From the NCBI GenBank assembly GCA_036971475.1, contig JBAIZL010000001.1, positions 139,161,192 through 139,225,191 of the forward strand: a DNA stretch of 64,000 bases, given 5' to 3'. The DNA is from Prosapia bicincta. Its lineage: Eukaryota > Arthropoda > Insecta > Hemiptera > Cercopidae. Below the pieces are notes generated by a model, which was not told the origin of the DNA, ran no database searches, and saw only the letters and a program-made list of their open reading frames with translations. Position numbers and translations under genes: made by a program. The stretch's first letter is position 1. The number at the start of each line of letters is the position of its first letter. This document shows positions 35,034 through 49,700 of the stretch, one piece after another.

Positions 35034-36607
35034 AATTGTTACTATCTGGAGTACATCCGTTCATTCTGCAGTCCATAAATACGCAGTTCCGACGTTTCGC
35101 TAGAATCTCATCCAGCATTGACGAGGTGAACCCAACAACAGTAGAAGTTGACTCGCTCTTCTACTGTTGTTGGGTTCACCTCGTCAATGCTGGATGAGAT
35201 TCTAGCGAAACGTCGGAACTGCGTATTTATGGACTGCAGAATGAACAGATGTACTCCAGATAGTAACAATTCATCATATTTTTCCATCCGTGAAGGAATA
35301 CGTATCAGCATATATATATATATATAGATTTTTTGGACTAGGAGACTGACAGATTTACCTTGGTAAGAGTCCACTCTGTAGTATTGAAATAGAAACACAT
35401 AAAAGCACTTAAGCAATGATATATTTCAACCACACAGTGGTCTTTGTCAATCAAAGAGAAAACACTAAAAGAAATATGAGAGAATGAAATAAAATAAATA
35501 AAAGTTGTAATCACAGATTGTGTAGAGTAGAAATCAGATGTCACAGATGCACAGATTAAAGATATATATATTGTTTCCATGAGCATATGAGTGATTATAG
35601 TTTATATAAGTCTGTCAGGGGAAAAGAGATTAGAGACGTCTGATGAGGCTATTAGGAAAAAAAAATAATAAATGGATTTATCTGATGTTGAGGTTAGGGG
35701 ATTCTCTGGACTTGGTATACCACTGGTATGATAGTTCCCATCTTCTCAGTTCTGAGGGATTGCAATCAGGGGGGGGGGGGAGTGATTTAATTATTTTTGT
35801 GGTATAGCAGTCATCAAAAGTTGTGATGTTGTGACTCGCAGCATTTTGAGCTGTTGGCCTATCCATATTCATAATTTTAACATCATGTCTGTGGCCATTC
35901 ATTTTGATATTCAGACCATCCGTGGTAAGGCCTATGTATTGTGCTGGGCAAAATTTACATTGTAGCTGGTATATGACATTTTTCGATGTAAAATTATGAT
36001 GACCCTGTATTTTGAAGACCATTTTTCATCATAATTGTACATCGAAAAATGTCATATACCAGCTACAATGTAAATTTTGCTCACCACAGTTCATATCACA
36101 GGCCTGACCAATGATGGTCTGAATATCAGAATGAACAGGCATGATGTTAAAATTATGAATATGGATAGGCCAACAGCTCACCATGCTGCGAGTCACAACA
36201 TCACAACTTTTGATGACTGCTATACCACAAAAATAATAATCACTCCCCCCTGATTGCAATCCTCAGAACTGAGAAGATGGAAACTATCATACCAGTGTTA
36301 TACCAAGTCCAGAGAATCCCTAACCTCAACATCAGATAAATCCATTTATTTTTTTTTCCCTAATAGCCTCATCAGACGTCTCCAATCTCTTTTCCCCTGA
36401 TAGACTTATATAAACTATAATCACTCATATGCTCATGGAAACAATATATATACCATTGTCGAATCACTGGTCAAGTGACCGAAAGGTGCCTCATCACTCA
36501 AGGTAAAATTATTGCACTTAATGGTGGATAAAATTACTTACAATAGTAATATATTAACTTCATAAAGTCAGTGCAACGGAAAAACAATGGATAACGTAAA
36601 ATATCAA

Positions 36608-36670
<63 letters not shown>

Positions 36671-37311
36671 AGGTTAGTTTTGGTTGGTAAAGATTATTTA
36701 GATTTTTTGGACTAGGAGACTGACAGACTTACCTTGGTAAGAGTCCACACTGTAGTCTTGAAATAGAAACACATAAAAGCACTTCCACCGCAAATTTGGT
36801 ACAAGCAACCTCCCAACTTGAAAAACATCCTAGTACATCCTAAACTACCAGACCCTGATGCAGAGAAACCACACAAACTTCCTCATGGCTCCTTCCCATG
36901 CAATAGACCTAGATGCAAGACGTGTCCAATACACCCCTCAGCAAATAGTTTCAACAGCCAAACAACAAAAATGGTCTTCAAAATACAGGGTCATCATAAT
37001 TGTACATCGAAAAATGTCATATACCAGCTACAATGTAAACTTTGCTCAGCACAGTACATAGGCCTGACCACGGATGGTCTGAATATCAGAATGAATGGCC
37101 ACAGACATGATGTTAAAATTATGAATATGGATAGACCAACAGCTCAACATGCTGCGAGTCACAACATCGCAACTTTTGATTACTGCTATACCACAAAAAT
37201 AATTAAATCACTCCCCCCTGATTGCAATCCCTCAGAACTGAGAAGGTGGGAACTATCATACCAGTGGTATACCAAGTCCAGAGAATCCCCTAACCTCAAC
37301 ATCAGATAAAT

Positions 37312-37365
<54 letters not shown>

Positions 37366-37435
37366 CCAATAGCCTTATCTCATTTCCTCTGACAGACTTA
37401 TATAAACTATAATCACTCATATGCTCATGGAAACA

Positions 37436-37489
<54 letters not shown>

Positions 37490-37720
37490 TTAATCTGTGC
37501 ATCTGTGTCATCTGATTTCTACTCTACACAATCTGTGATTACAACTTATATTTATTTTATTTCATTCTCTCATATTTCTTTTTGTGTTTTCTCTTCGATT
37601 GATAAAGACCACTGTGTGGTTGAAATATATCATTGTTTAAGTGCTTTTATGTGTTTCTATTTCAAGACTACAGTGTGGACTCTTACCAAGGTAAGTCTGT
37701 CAGTCTCCTAGTCCAAAAAA

Positions 37721-37779
<59 letters not shown>

Positions 37780-40700
37780 ATATATAAAGGTATAACCTGT
37801 GTAAACAATTTAAATGTGTAATTGATATAACTTTCAAAAGTAAATCTATTAGAATCTATCTACAGAATTTCCAAACTTGATTTTTTCACAGGCTTGTCTT
37901 GCGCAACCTCAGATGTTGGTTGTGGGAGATGTCAATGAGATGTTTATGCCTCTTCTTGATGGATTTCTTGTTGATCCTGAGGAATCAGCATCTGTCATAG
38001 ACAGCCTTATGGAACAAATACCTGAAATGTTTGCTGACACAAGGGAAACAGAGACCATACTGTATCCTGTAATACAAGCCGGTATGGAGGCATTAAAGGT
38101 GAATTACTTTCTGTTGAAGAAATAATTGAATTTAATAGTTATTTGAATATTGCTGATTGTTAATCTAAAGAAATTGCATCTTATTTTAAAACAAATATAA
38201 AAACTTGCATGAATTTGGAAATTGTATATATTAAATTAAGAATAGATGTTTTTGGGAAAAGGGAAGAATTAAGTTGAAGTTTACCAAATATGATGTTACA
38301 CAATGTTTTATGTTGTACTATTTATGTTAATTATCATTAATATGATAGTGAGTTCCAACTAATTGAACCGAAATTAAAATACAAAACAGATGTATGTTAT
38401 ACATTAAACATTATGACACCGAAAAGCCACTTATGTGCTCCAATATTTTTTCAGTTTTCTTTGTTTGGTGTAACCACTTGTACACTGAATGTGTTACAGT
38501 GTACTAAGTGTTCATATTATATACTGAATATGGTCAGTAAGGAAACATTTGCTGTAGAAGAGAAAATAATCTCTACTTTAGGCTTTACATACATGTAAAA
38601 ACTTTTCTAGGTAGCAAAATATTACTTACAACAATTAGAAAAATGTTTCTTGTATTCATTATGGAACTGCTATACATCAGACCTCTCTAAATATCGAAAT
38701 TCTTTTTTTATTGACTCTTTCAAATCATACCTTGAAACCTCAATGCAAATAAATTTATGTATATTGAAACCATCATCTATATATTGAAGCAATAATTTTG
38801 GGACTCAAGTAAAAATGTATAATTTTAAACAAACTTTTATTTTGTTAATGTTAATTAGCTGTCTACAGCTGGTGGATCAACCTGTTGGCGGTAGAGTGTA
38901 GCGCAGAAATAGAACACGTTCCATTTTCGCATGACACTTCACTCTGCTGCAAAAGGTTGTTGCTGCAGACTGTCAATAGTAGAACTACCTCCGTAGAGGT
39001 TACCAACCACACTTTTTAGTGCGATAAATAGCCTCAAGTGGACCCCCAGCCTAACTGACATAATTCTTATCCGTATTATTAAAAGATGTTATATCTCCCT
39101 CAGTATTTCCAACTAACTTGTCAATACTATTTTTATTATTTTAAATGAATATTTCAAACCTTTATTTATATTTCCATTTCCAATGGGAGTGAATTTTATG
39201 TGAGTTTTGTTTTCAACCAATTGTGAAATTGGGTAGTTTTTTAGTCCAAGCCGTTTAGTTTTATTTACATTTTTTAAACTTTCTTCATATATTTATATTC
39301 ATTAACTGTGTTAATGAATAAAGTTCATTAACTTTATTAGAAAACAATCCCAAATCTCTTAATATCATTTGCTAGCTTCAAATATAATTTGTATGATTCC
39401 ATTTCATTCTTGCTCAATTTACTATAAAGATATTTTGTTTTAAAACTTAACTATTTCTTCTTTGTAAATTCTAACGTTATTAACTTTTAACTTGGTGAAA
39501 TTGATTTCAAAGTATGATTACTAATAAACATGTAAATTATTAACAAATTCTGACAAACTGCCAATTCCAAATTCCCAGTTGTTTTTTACTTAAGAGATAA
39601 TTCTACTGTTATTAGTGTTTGTAAAGTATTTTAATATAGAAAATAATATTTTCAATTTAAAACATTGTATTGATAACCCCCCCCCCTCTATTCCACTACT
39701 TAAGTTTGATTGACCAGATCTTTCAGTGACAGGTGATGGGAACGTGTTGCGGCAAAGTGAGAAGATATGTGTATGTGCTTAATATATTGTATTTTGTTGT
39801 AGGCATCTGAGTGCTCTGGTAAACTTTTAATTTTCCACACATCACTACCAATCGCTGAGGCTCCGGGCAAGCTACAGAACCGGGATGACAGAAAGCTTTT
39901 AGGCACAGACAAAGAAAAGTCTATTCTAAGTAAGTAATTTGTTAATATTTATTTGTTTACATATAACTATTTTTTTTTACAACTAAACTGTTTAAAATAG
40001 ACCCTTTTTTCAGAATCAAAAAAATCATATTAAATAGCAAAAAGTCTGGAAACAGGGTAATATCTGATGAAATGTACTAGTAGCTTTGCCAACATGCAAA
40101 GGGATGTATTTTTTCACTGTTTTGATAAATTTTGACTTTCTGAAATTGAATTTCACAGCAAATTATGAACTGAGTAGAAAATTTAGTGTAACGTAAAGAA
40201 TACACTAAACATTTTTTTCAAAATAAACCCACAGCAAGATGTAGAATAGCTACAGCTACTAATAGGTATTTGCTGTCTTGGTTACTCTGTCAAAAATGAC
40301 ACTACTAACAACCTACTTTTCACACACCCTTACTTATAATATTAAAACAACTTTCATCGCACAGACACACACACAAGGATAATATTTCACTGATTTGTTT
40401 ACAAAATGCTTTAGCTTTCTCCGATTAATTTAACCCAAGAACTGAAACATATTAAAACTCTCTTTCATCAGAAGTATTCATTTCTCATTTCAGTGTCATT
40501 CAAAATGTTCAAATAACAACATGCAGAGTTCACATTAGTTGGTTAGCACAAGAAAGAGATTATAGTGATTGCTTTTGCTTATTATAATTTACCTTGTGCA
40601 CACCTATTATTTGGAACAGAGATCTAACAGAAGAAAGAACATTATATTTCAGCTTTAATTTATTTTTGTATTAAATTCCTTCTATTATATCACACTCTCC

Positions 40701-43700
40701 TGATATATATTTTTACAAATTTTGAATTGTTAATAAAATACGCTTTTATTCATTCAATCAAGTTCAAATACATTTTTTTAAAACCCATAGTGGATGACAA
40801 TTGATCTTAATACAGTTTTTTCAGATATTTATTCAATAATTAAATTATAAATATTTGGGGGCAGGTCGGATTCGAACTGAGTATCTTCATGTTCGAAGTC
40901 TAACTCTTTTTGGCACTGACCTAACTTTCCGTTGCCAGAAAGGAACTTCTCAAACATCTAAATGAAAAACCTCCATTGTAAAACCTTAAGTTGTTGCCAT
41001 GGTTACTACACAATATCATAAATAATGCTTAAGGATTAAAAATGAACAAAAAAAATAAAATAAACAAACTGGATTAACGGTATCAAACCTGCTTCACAAA
41101 TGCGCAGTGCGAAACGAAAGCGAAAATAAACCCCTACACAATGCAAGTGACCTAAAAAAGAAAGCGCGTAAATAATAACAAACGAAAATAATAGTACAAC
41201 ACCATGCATAGAAAGGAAAATGAAAAATTTCAAGGAAACGCACTTTCTATTTTGCCAGTTAATATTGTTATTCTGACATATGTATATACATATTTAAAAT
41301 AGTTTTAATTTTAATATGAAAAGAAACTAAAATAAAATTTTTCTTTGTTGATTTGAGTAGGAATTGACTTGAAATTTTTATAAAGTTTTTGGTTGTCTTT
41401 CACTTTACCCAAAATAAGGTTAGAGTTTTCACAGTATGAAACCTGAGTGCAGGGCCTATGGGGAAAAGGCAGTGAGTAGATCCTTTCTAAGATTTGTTTT
41501 TAAACTCAAACTGATGCAACTTTTATGTAAAATAAAATACATTTTATATGAAAATACATTAGCAAAAAAAATTAGTAAATTATTTTTAATATGAAACAAT
41601 TATTCTATTATGTAATAAAACTAATTTTAAAAAGTTTAAAAATTAATAAAGTCAACCATTATATACATTTCAATGACAATGGCATCATCATTGTAAGGGT
41701 CGTATTACAAAAATAAAATCTAGTAAACGATAAATTTACTGACCTCAGATCAGTCTAGTTCGTAACTTACTGTTTACTAGATTGTATTTTTGTAATAAGA
41801 CCCTCTGATGATGATGACATGGTCATCAAGATGTACATAAGGTTTAATCTTAGGTAACTTGTTTTATCAGTTATTTTTTATTATTTTTGTGGTATTGGGG
41901 TTGTTTCCAATATTTGCATTGTAATATATTGTACCACTGTGCTCTTGATATTGAAGAATATTACGTTAAAATGTGCTCTTTATTTCGTGAAGAGTAGGCA
42001 TTTGTAAATTTATTTAGGGAATTATAAATTAAATTTTTCTTAAATAGTGTTTGCATTTTTTCATGCAAGATAAAAATTAGTTAAACTTGATTGTATGTTT
42101 CAGATCCTCAAAACACACAGTACAACAACCTAGCACAGGACTGCGTAGGAGTAGGATGCAGTGTAGATTTGTTTATTTTAAATAATTCCTATGTGGATTT
42201 GGCAACCATAGGGCAAGTATGCAGGCTGACTGGAGGAGAAATATTCAAGTATACCTATTTTCAGGTTAGTCTGTAGGTCATGTTTATCAGAATATAACTA
42301 TTTTAGAAAATGTCCCTCTTCTTCTGTCTTTAAATAATTTTCAGTTTTTAAAACTAATAAATAACTCGTAAGAAGGATGATATCAAATCATTATTAGATT
42401 CTGCAAACAGTTTTATAGACAGCTTTATAAGGTACAGATTTTTCACTAGCTTGCAGCTGATTAGAAATTTATATTGCTTATACACAATAACAAATTTATG
42501 AATATGTAGAACTTCCATTACTTTTAGTGTTAATGAGGTTAACCATTTTGCGAAATTTGCCCCTTTATCAACTTAAATCTCAACAGGCTTCTTGATAATT
42601 TTTAAGTGTAGAGGGGGGGGGGGGGGTGGTAAACAATAATAGGCAGATTGTGAGAGTTTAAAGGCAATTTTTTAAAAACCATGTGTGAATTATAATGTGA
42701 CTTAGTATGTGTTACTGGGTAGTTATATAATGTGTTAAGTGTGTATGTTGAGTGTAACGTAAAGTGTTTGTATGTTTCAAATGACTTGGTTTGGAGTTTC
42801 CTTTTATTACGATTTTGTTTGTACAAAATTTGTAGGTTTGTTTTGTAGTTTATAGATATGAGATGTTTGTTTTTGAATATCACAATTTGTGAATGCTTTT
42901 ATGTGAATTCCTTCCTGTGCAAACTCTAGCAACTTGAAGAGATGGTGATTGCTTTTGAATATTACAATTTGTGAATGCTTTTATGTGAATTCCTTCCTGT
43001 GTAAACTCCAGCAACTTGAAGAGATGCTTTTTGCTTTTGAGTGATGACAATTTGTGAATGCTTTTATGTGAATTCCTTCCTGTGCAAACTCCAGCAACTT
43101 GAAGAGATGGTGTTTGCTTTTGAGTGATGACAATTTGTGAATGCTTTTATGTGAATTCCTTCCTGTGCAAACTCCAGCAACTTGAAGAGATGGTGTTTCT
43201 TTTTGAGTGATGACAATTTGTGAATGCTTTTATGTGAATTCCTTCCTGTGCAAACTCCAGCAACTTGAAAAGATGGTGATTTGCTTTTGAGTGATGACAA
43301 TTTGTGAATGCTTTTATGTGAATTCCTTCCTGTGCAAACTCCAGCAACTTGAAGAGATGGTGTTTGCTTTTGAGTGATAACAATTTTTACAAAATTACAG
43401 GTCCCCTTGTACTGCATGGTATGTAGACACAGAACATAAAAAATCTTTGGAAGATGGTATACTTTCCATCATGATAAGGTCTCATGTGTGGTAAGGGAAG
43501 CAGTCATTTTGGCAAAGTTGACCAAATCAAAAATTAATGAGTGCATCACTCCATTTCCACTGTAAAGCCTGGAGAAAAGTTGGGAACATAACAGACTTCT
43601 GTGATACCTTCTTCCTTAGTGACAGCAAAGGACTAGAAAATTCTCATGGATATGGGTCATTTTTACCTGCAGAACTGTATGGGCTCTCTTTCTGTCCAGA

Positions 43701-46700
43701 TATACTATCACTGGCGCACAAGAAGAGCCCTGGCCCAAGGCTGGTCAAAACAATAAGGTCATTTGCAAAAACATTTAACACAAAACGTCGGATTCACAGA
43801 AAATTACAATCCAGAAACGGGATCATATATAATTTATTTTGTGCACCCTTTCTTTTTAAAATTAATACTTTTACCTATCTGTAAATACTTATATTACTTA
43901 CTAAAATATAACTACTAACAAGCTATAGTACCGTTAAGTCTATGTTTGTAGGTCATAAATACATCGACAGCGCATGTGTAGAACTGAAAACCGAGAATGA
44001 CTCATTTCTGTACCAGGGCTATTCTCGTGTGCCGGTGACAGTACTTTGTATTTGGTATGATTGGATAATCAAGGAACAGTTCCTAATAGACTCAAAATAA
44101 GTCAGAGCGAAAACTGGGGGAAAGCAAACAGAAAGAAGGAAAGATTATCATAGGAATTAAATTGAGGTTTATTGATTTAAATCAATCTAAATTGATCCCA
44201 AAACATTGAAGAATTGGAATATTTAGTTCACACAACAAAAAAATTAAAATTATCTTATATTTTTTTTAATACTATACAAATCTATAAAATACATCTTATT
44301 ATATAGATAAAATTTTGAAATTATGGAAAACTTGCTCTTTTGAGCAAAGAATCCCTCATTAATATTGTGTAAGAAACAATTATGTGTTATTGGTAAAAAA
44401 TTGTTGCAGGGTGTTATTTGTCTTTTAACACTGCAAAAAATTAACACTTTAAAATTACAAATAATTAAAATATTTGTTTTTCAGGCAAGCATAGATGGAG
44501 AACGACTAATAGCAGATGTAAAACATGATGTAAGTCGACAAACAGTATTTGATGCAGTTATGAGAGTAAGGACGTCAACAGGTGTCAGAGCAACAGATTT
44601 CTTTGGGCATTTTTTTATTTCTAATGCTCGAGATATGGAACTCGCTTCTATAGATTGTGATAAGGTACAGTTTTTGATATGACGAAAAGGAGTGCATTGA
44701 ATGAAAGTCTATGATATCCCAAATACTTTTAATGTGAGCCACAGCTCACTTTTACACACATATTATATACAAATATTGTACTTGGGCCCATGTTTTACAA
44801 ATCTAAAAGTACAGTAAATTTTCTTCTTTTTAACTTGAGTTTTGATAATATAAATAGTATCATAGATCTCGTCATAAATTAGTTACTTATTTTGCATGCC
44901 ACATATTGTTTAGTGCAGTGTTATCAGGTTACAAAAAGTTTTAATAATTGCGTAATAAATAAATTTTCAACTGACAGTAGGTTTCGTTATATTTTAAGTA
45001 ATGACAAGAGTTCAGTAGATGGTAATGGATATGAACAAATTTTATAAAAGAAAATTTCGTATTAATGGTTCCTATATACTATAGAAAATTTTAAAAAAAC
45101 TATTTACCAATAAAAAGATATGATGCTGGTTGTGGAGCTTAACAAGCTCGCTACCGCAATGTAACTAAAATAACTATTGGTATAGACCAGATGACTCACA
45201 TATGCACCACACAATCTCTCTTAATGGACCAAGGTCCCACATATCTAGCCTGCGCCGCTCGGGCTAGTTGAAATGGACCGGCTTATATTTAGAATACTCT
45301 TTGCGTGTTACTTTTATTCTTCTGACAAATCAGTGGTTTACTTTAACAGCTTGATATATTCGTATCTGTCTGTAGACATGTTTGATGTTAGTGTGGGACA
45401 TTTGGTTTCTCAATTATCAAGGTCAATGACATAAAAATGACACCTCTATTTATTCCTTCATCTACTGAGGCAGTTTTTGTTTTGAATGATCATGTTTTAC
45501 TAGGTTTACCCTAAATGACACTTTTGACAAAAGATGTAAATGTGTTACAAATGATGTGCGAGTATGTAAATATTCTGTACTGTGTATGGAAGTCAAATGT
45601 AAAGATATTTTGTCTCTATTACAATAATATTTATATTGTCTGTATTTTTTCGATATATAAGCAATCTGTCAAGCATGATTAGCCAAGACGAAGTAGTTAG
45701 GTGTTTGTTGATATAAGCCTTTGTAGTGGCTTTTACGTTGGACACTCGGTCTACGACAGGATTTTCGTGCTATAGATGGACCAGCTCATATATGCGCCAT
45801 CCCAAAAAAATAGCAAAAACAAAAATATACATTTAATTAACATACTTCTAGGGTTTTTATGTAGTATAATAACTTATAATAACATTCCACTTTTGGTCTG
45901 TAATGAAGGTCGGACCTACATTAACGCAGTCTGTGTAGAAAGATCGAATTCTTATAGCCAGTCGGTTGAGAGAAAACAGACGGAGCATATATGTTAATGC
46001 TCGGTAGTGAACGTGTTAAAGAACTTACTTCTGTGGTGTCAAGCAAAGTGGGGATTATACAAATGATGAGAATTTTTTTCTATTTATGACAGTGCTAATA
46101 CAATACACCATAGTTTATCCATTCATTTATTCAGACCTTCAAAAAAAAGGTTAAAAATTTTTATATGTTTTAGAGAATAGATATTTTTTTAAATGTATGC
46201 AGCATTAAATATTGGTCAATTTGTAAAATTTCTGATATAAATTGTCTATTGGCTTGTATTTTTTGCAGGGTCTAGCTGTAGAAATAAACCATGATGATAA
46301 ATTAACAGAAGAGGATGGAGTATTTGTTCAAGTAGCATTGTTACACACATCTTGTGGAGGACAAAGGCGTATTAGGATATTAAATCTTTCATTGAAAACG
46401 TGTAGTCAAATGGCTGATCTGTACAGAGCTTGTGAATTAGATACAATTATTAACTTCTTTTCAAAACAAGGTAATGATCATTGTGTACAATAGAAACTCA
46501 TGCACACATTTGCTGTTTTATTGCTTTTTAAAGATTTTTTCTTAATTGATTTTATAAAACAGACAAATTTGATAAATTAGATTTTTTACACAAAAGTTTA
46601 ATCAATAGTGAGAATAAAAATTATTTTAAAATTGTTAAAGTAATACTTAAGATCAACAAGATTTGTGTAGATGTTAAGATTGCTTATATTAGCAACCATG

Positions 46701-49700
46701 ATAGCACAGTAGTGTTATATAAAATATTATTTCATAATTAGTTCTTTGAAATTGCGTATTTATTTGAATTTGAAAATACAGTAGTCTCGATAATTCGAGG
46801 TAGATGGGGACCAAGACCCCCTCGGATTACATAAAAATCTGAGTTCCTGTGGATTAGAAAAAATAGGAGAATTCTATATGAACATTTCTTGGAAGCTTGA
46901 CTCATTTTCTTTGCATACCGTATTGATATAAATATTTCTTGGAAGTCTGACTCATCATTTTCAAATAGATAAAATAGGCTCAAATAGATATAGGTTCGAA
47001 TTATATGGAAGCTCAAAATATCAGGACTCGGATTAGTTTGTACAATAAACTAAATTTAAAGAAAAACAACAGTATAATAATCAATGACATATTTCTTGTG
47101 TGGCTATGAGAAGATTAACATCTAAAGAAAATTGTCTTCAGTTTACAATCAGTAGTAATTAAAAATATGTGCCATGATGTTAACTTGCTAATTACATAGC
47201 ATAATTTTGTTGTTTCCTTTAATAAGTTTAAGATTCTGTTTCAGCTCTTTACAGATTAAGAGACCATTCACCTAAAGAAGTAAAAGATAATCTAGTGAAT
47301 AGGTGCGCAATGATGTTAGCTTGCTATCGCAAAAACTGTGCTTCGCCGAGTTCCGCAGGACAACTGATATTACCAGAATGTATGAAACTTTTACCTCTTT
47401 ATGTCAGCTGTATGTTGAAAAGTGATGCTTTGTCTGGTGGTAAGCATAAAACAGTTGTTTCTTCACTTCAGAAATTGTAGTTTAATGTTTATAATAGAAA
47501 TTTTATTGCTTATTTCAATTAATGATCACTATTTTAAGAAATATTTTTTGTAAATATTTAGTAAACAAAACTTTAAAACTATAGATTAGATGTTTTATAT
47601 ATATCAAAAAGTTTATTTATAAAACTTGAGACTTTATACAGTAAAAAATTGTTTCAAAAGTTTTCTGTATGTTTCACACACAAAAATCTGTCACCAGTTT
47701 TATTTTTGAGATTAAACACCTCTTATTTACTTGAGATTGAAGATTTTTTAGTACCATTTCATCACAGTACAGTGCATTGCAATGTTCTTCCATATATTGA
47801 ATAAGTCCTTTGATGTCTGTTAGAGCTGTGTCATGTTTACTTGTTTCTTTGTCTTATCCTCTTCCTCAGTCTCGTTTGAAACCACGTTCTTCAACTTGAT
47901 GCTCTATCAACAATTTGTTTATCAGTAAGATGTTCCAAACCTGGATCATTGGGATCATAAATAACCACTCATCAAGGTTTCTTTCCTCACGCCACTTCCT
48001 CCTATTAGGGATTTCGCTAAATGAGCTCAATCATAAGCAGGAACCTCATTTCCTCTACAGACTCGTCTATAGTATTTTCCACATTAGGTAACATTTTCCT
48101 TTAGGGCTTTACTAATGTAGATTGTTTAACTGACTCCCAAGTACTGGTTATATCATTTATGCTGCTAAGAATTGTGTAATCTTTCCAGAAACTCTGAAGA
48201 TTATTTCCATATTCAATTCTTTTTTAATTCCTTGTATTAGTTCGCACCCTCCTTATATATATCTTGTTCAAATTTTCAATTGTTGATAAAATAATTTTTA
48301 TTCATCCACTCAAGTTCAAATAATTTTTTATACTTGTTATATTTGTTTAAAAAAATATTAATTCATTAATTAAATTTAATGAATTAATTTTAGTTTTATA
48401 TAGGAGAAAAACTTTTCACAAAAGAGGGAAAAGTATGCAATATAATTATTTCACCCCATTTGGCTTAAAATAATTAATAACATGATTTCATTAAACAGGA
48501 GATTTTATGTTATAGGTTATGTGGTAGAACAGCTGTTTTAACTCCTGGATTATGTTAATTTATCTATATTAATTGTAATTATTTAATGAAAAGTAACTCA
48601 AATGAAATTTTTCTTTATTGTCTTGAGCAGGACTTAAAAATTTTTCTTGTTTATATTATTTGTTTTTTCAGTAAGTTTATTTTGTACTTTTTTCATTAAT
48701 AAAATCACACCCTGGTTCATTGGTTACATAAGAGCAGTAACATTGGGAGGCAAAAATTTCACAATAAAATTTATATTTTCAGATTTTAATACATTTCCTC
48801 TGAGTAGAATGGGCATTGTCAATCAGCAATAGAGCTTTTTCTTATAATTTCTTTGATTTAGGAATAAATTTTTGTTCAAACCACTCTTTAAATGTTTGAT
48901 AGGTTATCCTGTCTTTCTTTTGGTTAAAGCAATTTATAGGGAGGTTTCCAGCTCTTCTCCTTCTAAAGATAATTGTTTTTTTCAATAATTAATCAGTACC
49001 AATTTTAATTTGTAAGAGACTGGTGCATTGCTGTACATCATTATAGTCATTAGCTCTTTACTGAACCTGATAGTTATTTGCTTTCTCTTGAAACCTGACG
49101 CTCGTTCTCAAAACCCAATCTTCTTGTTGGCAAAGATTTCCAAAAACATCCCGACCTATCAACGTTGTACACTTGATCGTAAGAAGTATCTTCTGATTGA
49201 AGATGCTCTTAAAAAATGGTCATGAAATTACCCCCTGCCTGTATGTCGCTAATTTTTCCCTATAAAGTCCAATATCTCCCATGGTGTTGTTTGAACCTCG
49301 CCAGCCAACCTGATGACTGCCAAATGTTCCTTCAGAACCTACCATCTGAAAAAACTGATTTTGCAGTTTTTGAATCACCCATTCTGAAAGATCCACATCT
49401 AATTCCTTATAACTGCTCTTTTTTAGGTTTTCATCGGCTAGGGAGTTGTCCGATATGGATTCAAGTAAATTAATTTATCTTTTTGTTTTAAAATGTCTAT
49501 AACACTGGGTTTTCCTATTCAATAGTGAAAGCTAATCTGTTTTCTCAAAGCACTATTTTTAGTTTGTTTTATTAATTCCGTTATAACCACTTTTTTATAC
49601 TGAGAACTGTACATGTTATTGGGAAGGTTATATTGTTTGGTTGATGTGCAGGTTCTGATATGACAGTAGATGACAGGACATTTGTCATGGAAGCTGTTAA

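Noticed and set aside
35640..35665. CTGATGAGG...GGAAAA in the PLE-A 3' UTR as a hammerhead
   Set aside because: No stem II hairpin between core and GAAA-like bases, and no stem I pairing.
36470..36510. Family D hairpin GGTCAAGTGACC plus GAAA as a hammerhead
   Set aside because: No CUGANGA core on either strand at the right distance.
40858..40935. Functional tRNA gene
   Set aside because: B-box present, but acceptor and T-stem pairing fail at several positions; called a SINE head or pseudogene.
43064..43417. 117- and 78-codon minus-strand frames with a repeated [12 protein letters not shown] motif
   Set aside because: They only re-read the 82-84-bp minisatellite; the frame changes with each indel.
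49216..49473. 85-codon plus-strand frame as a gene
   Set aside because: It is the complement of the minus-strand Tigger transposase remnant.
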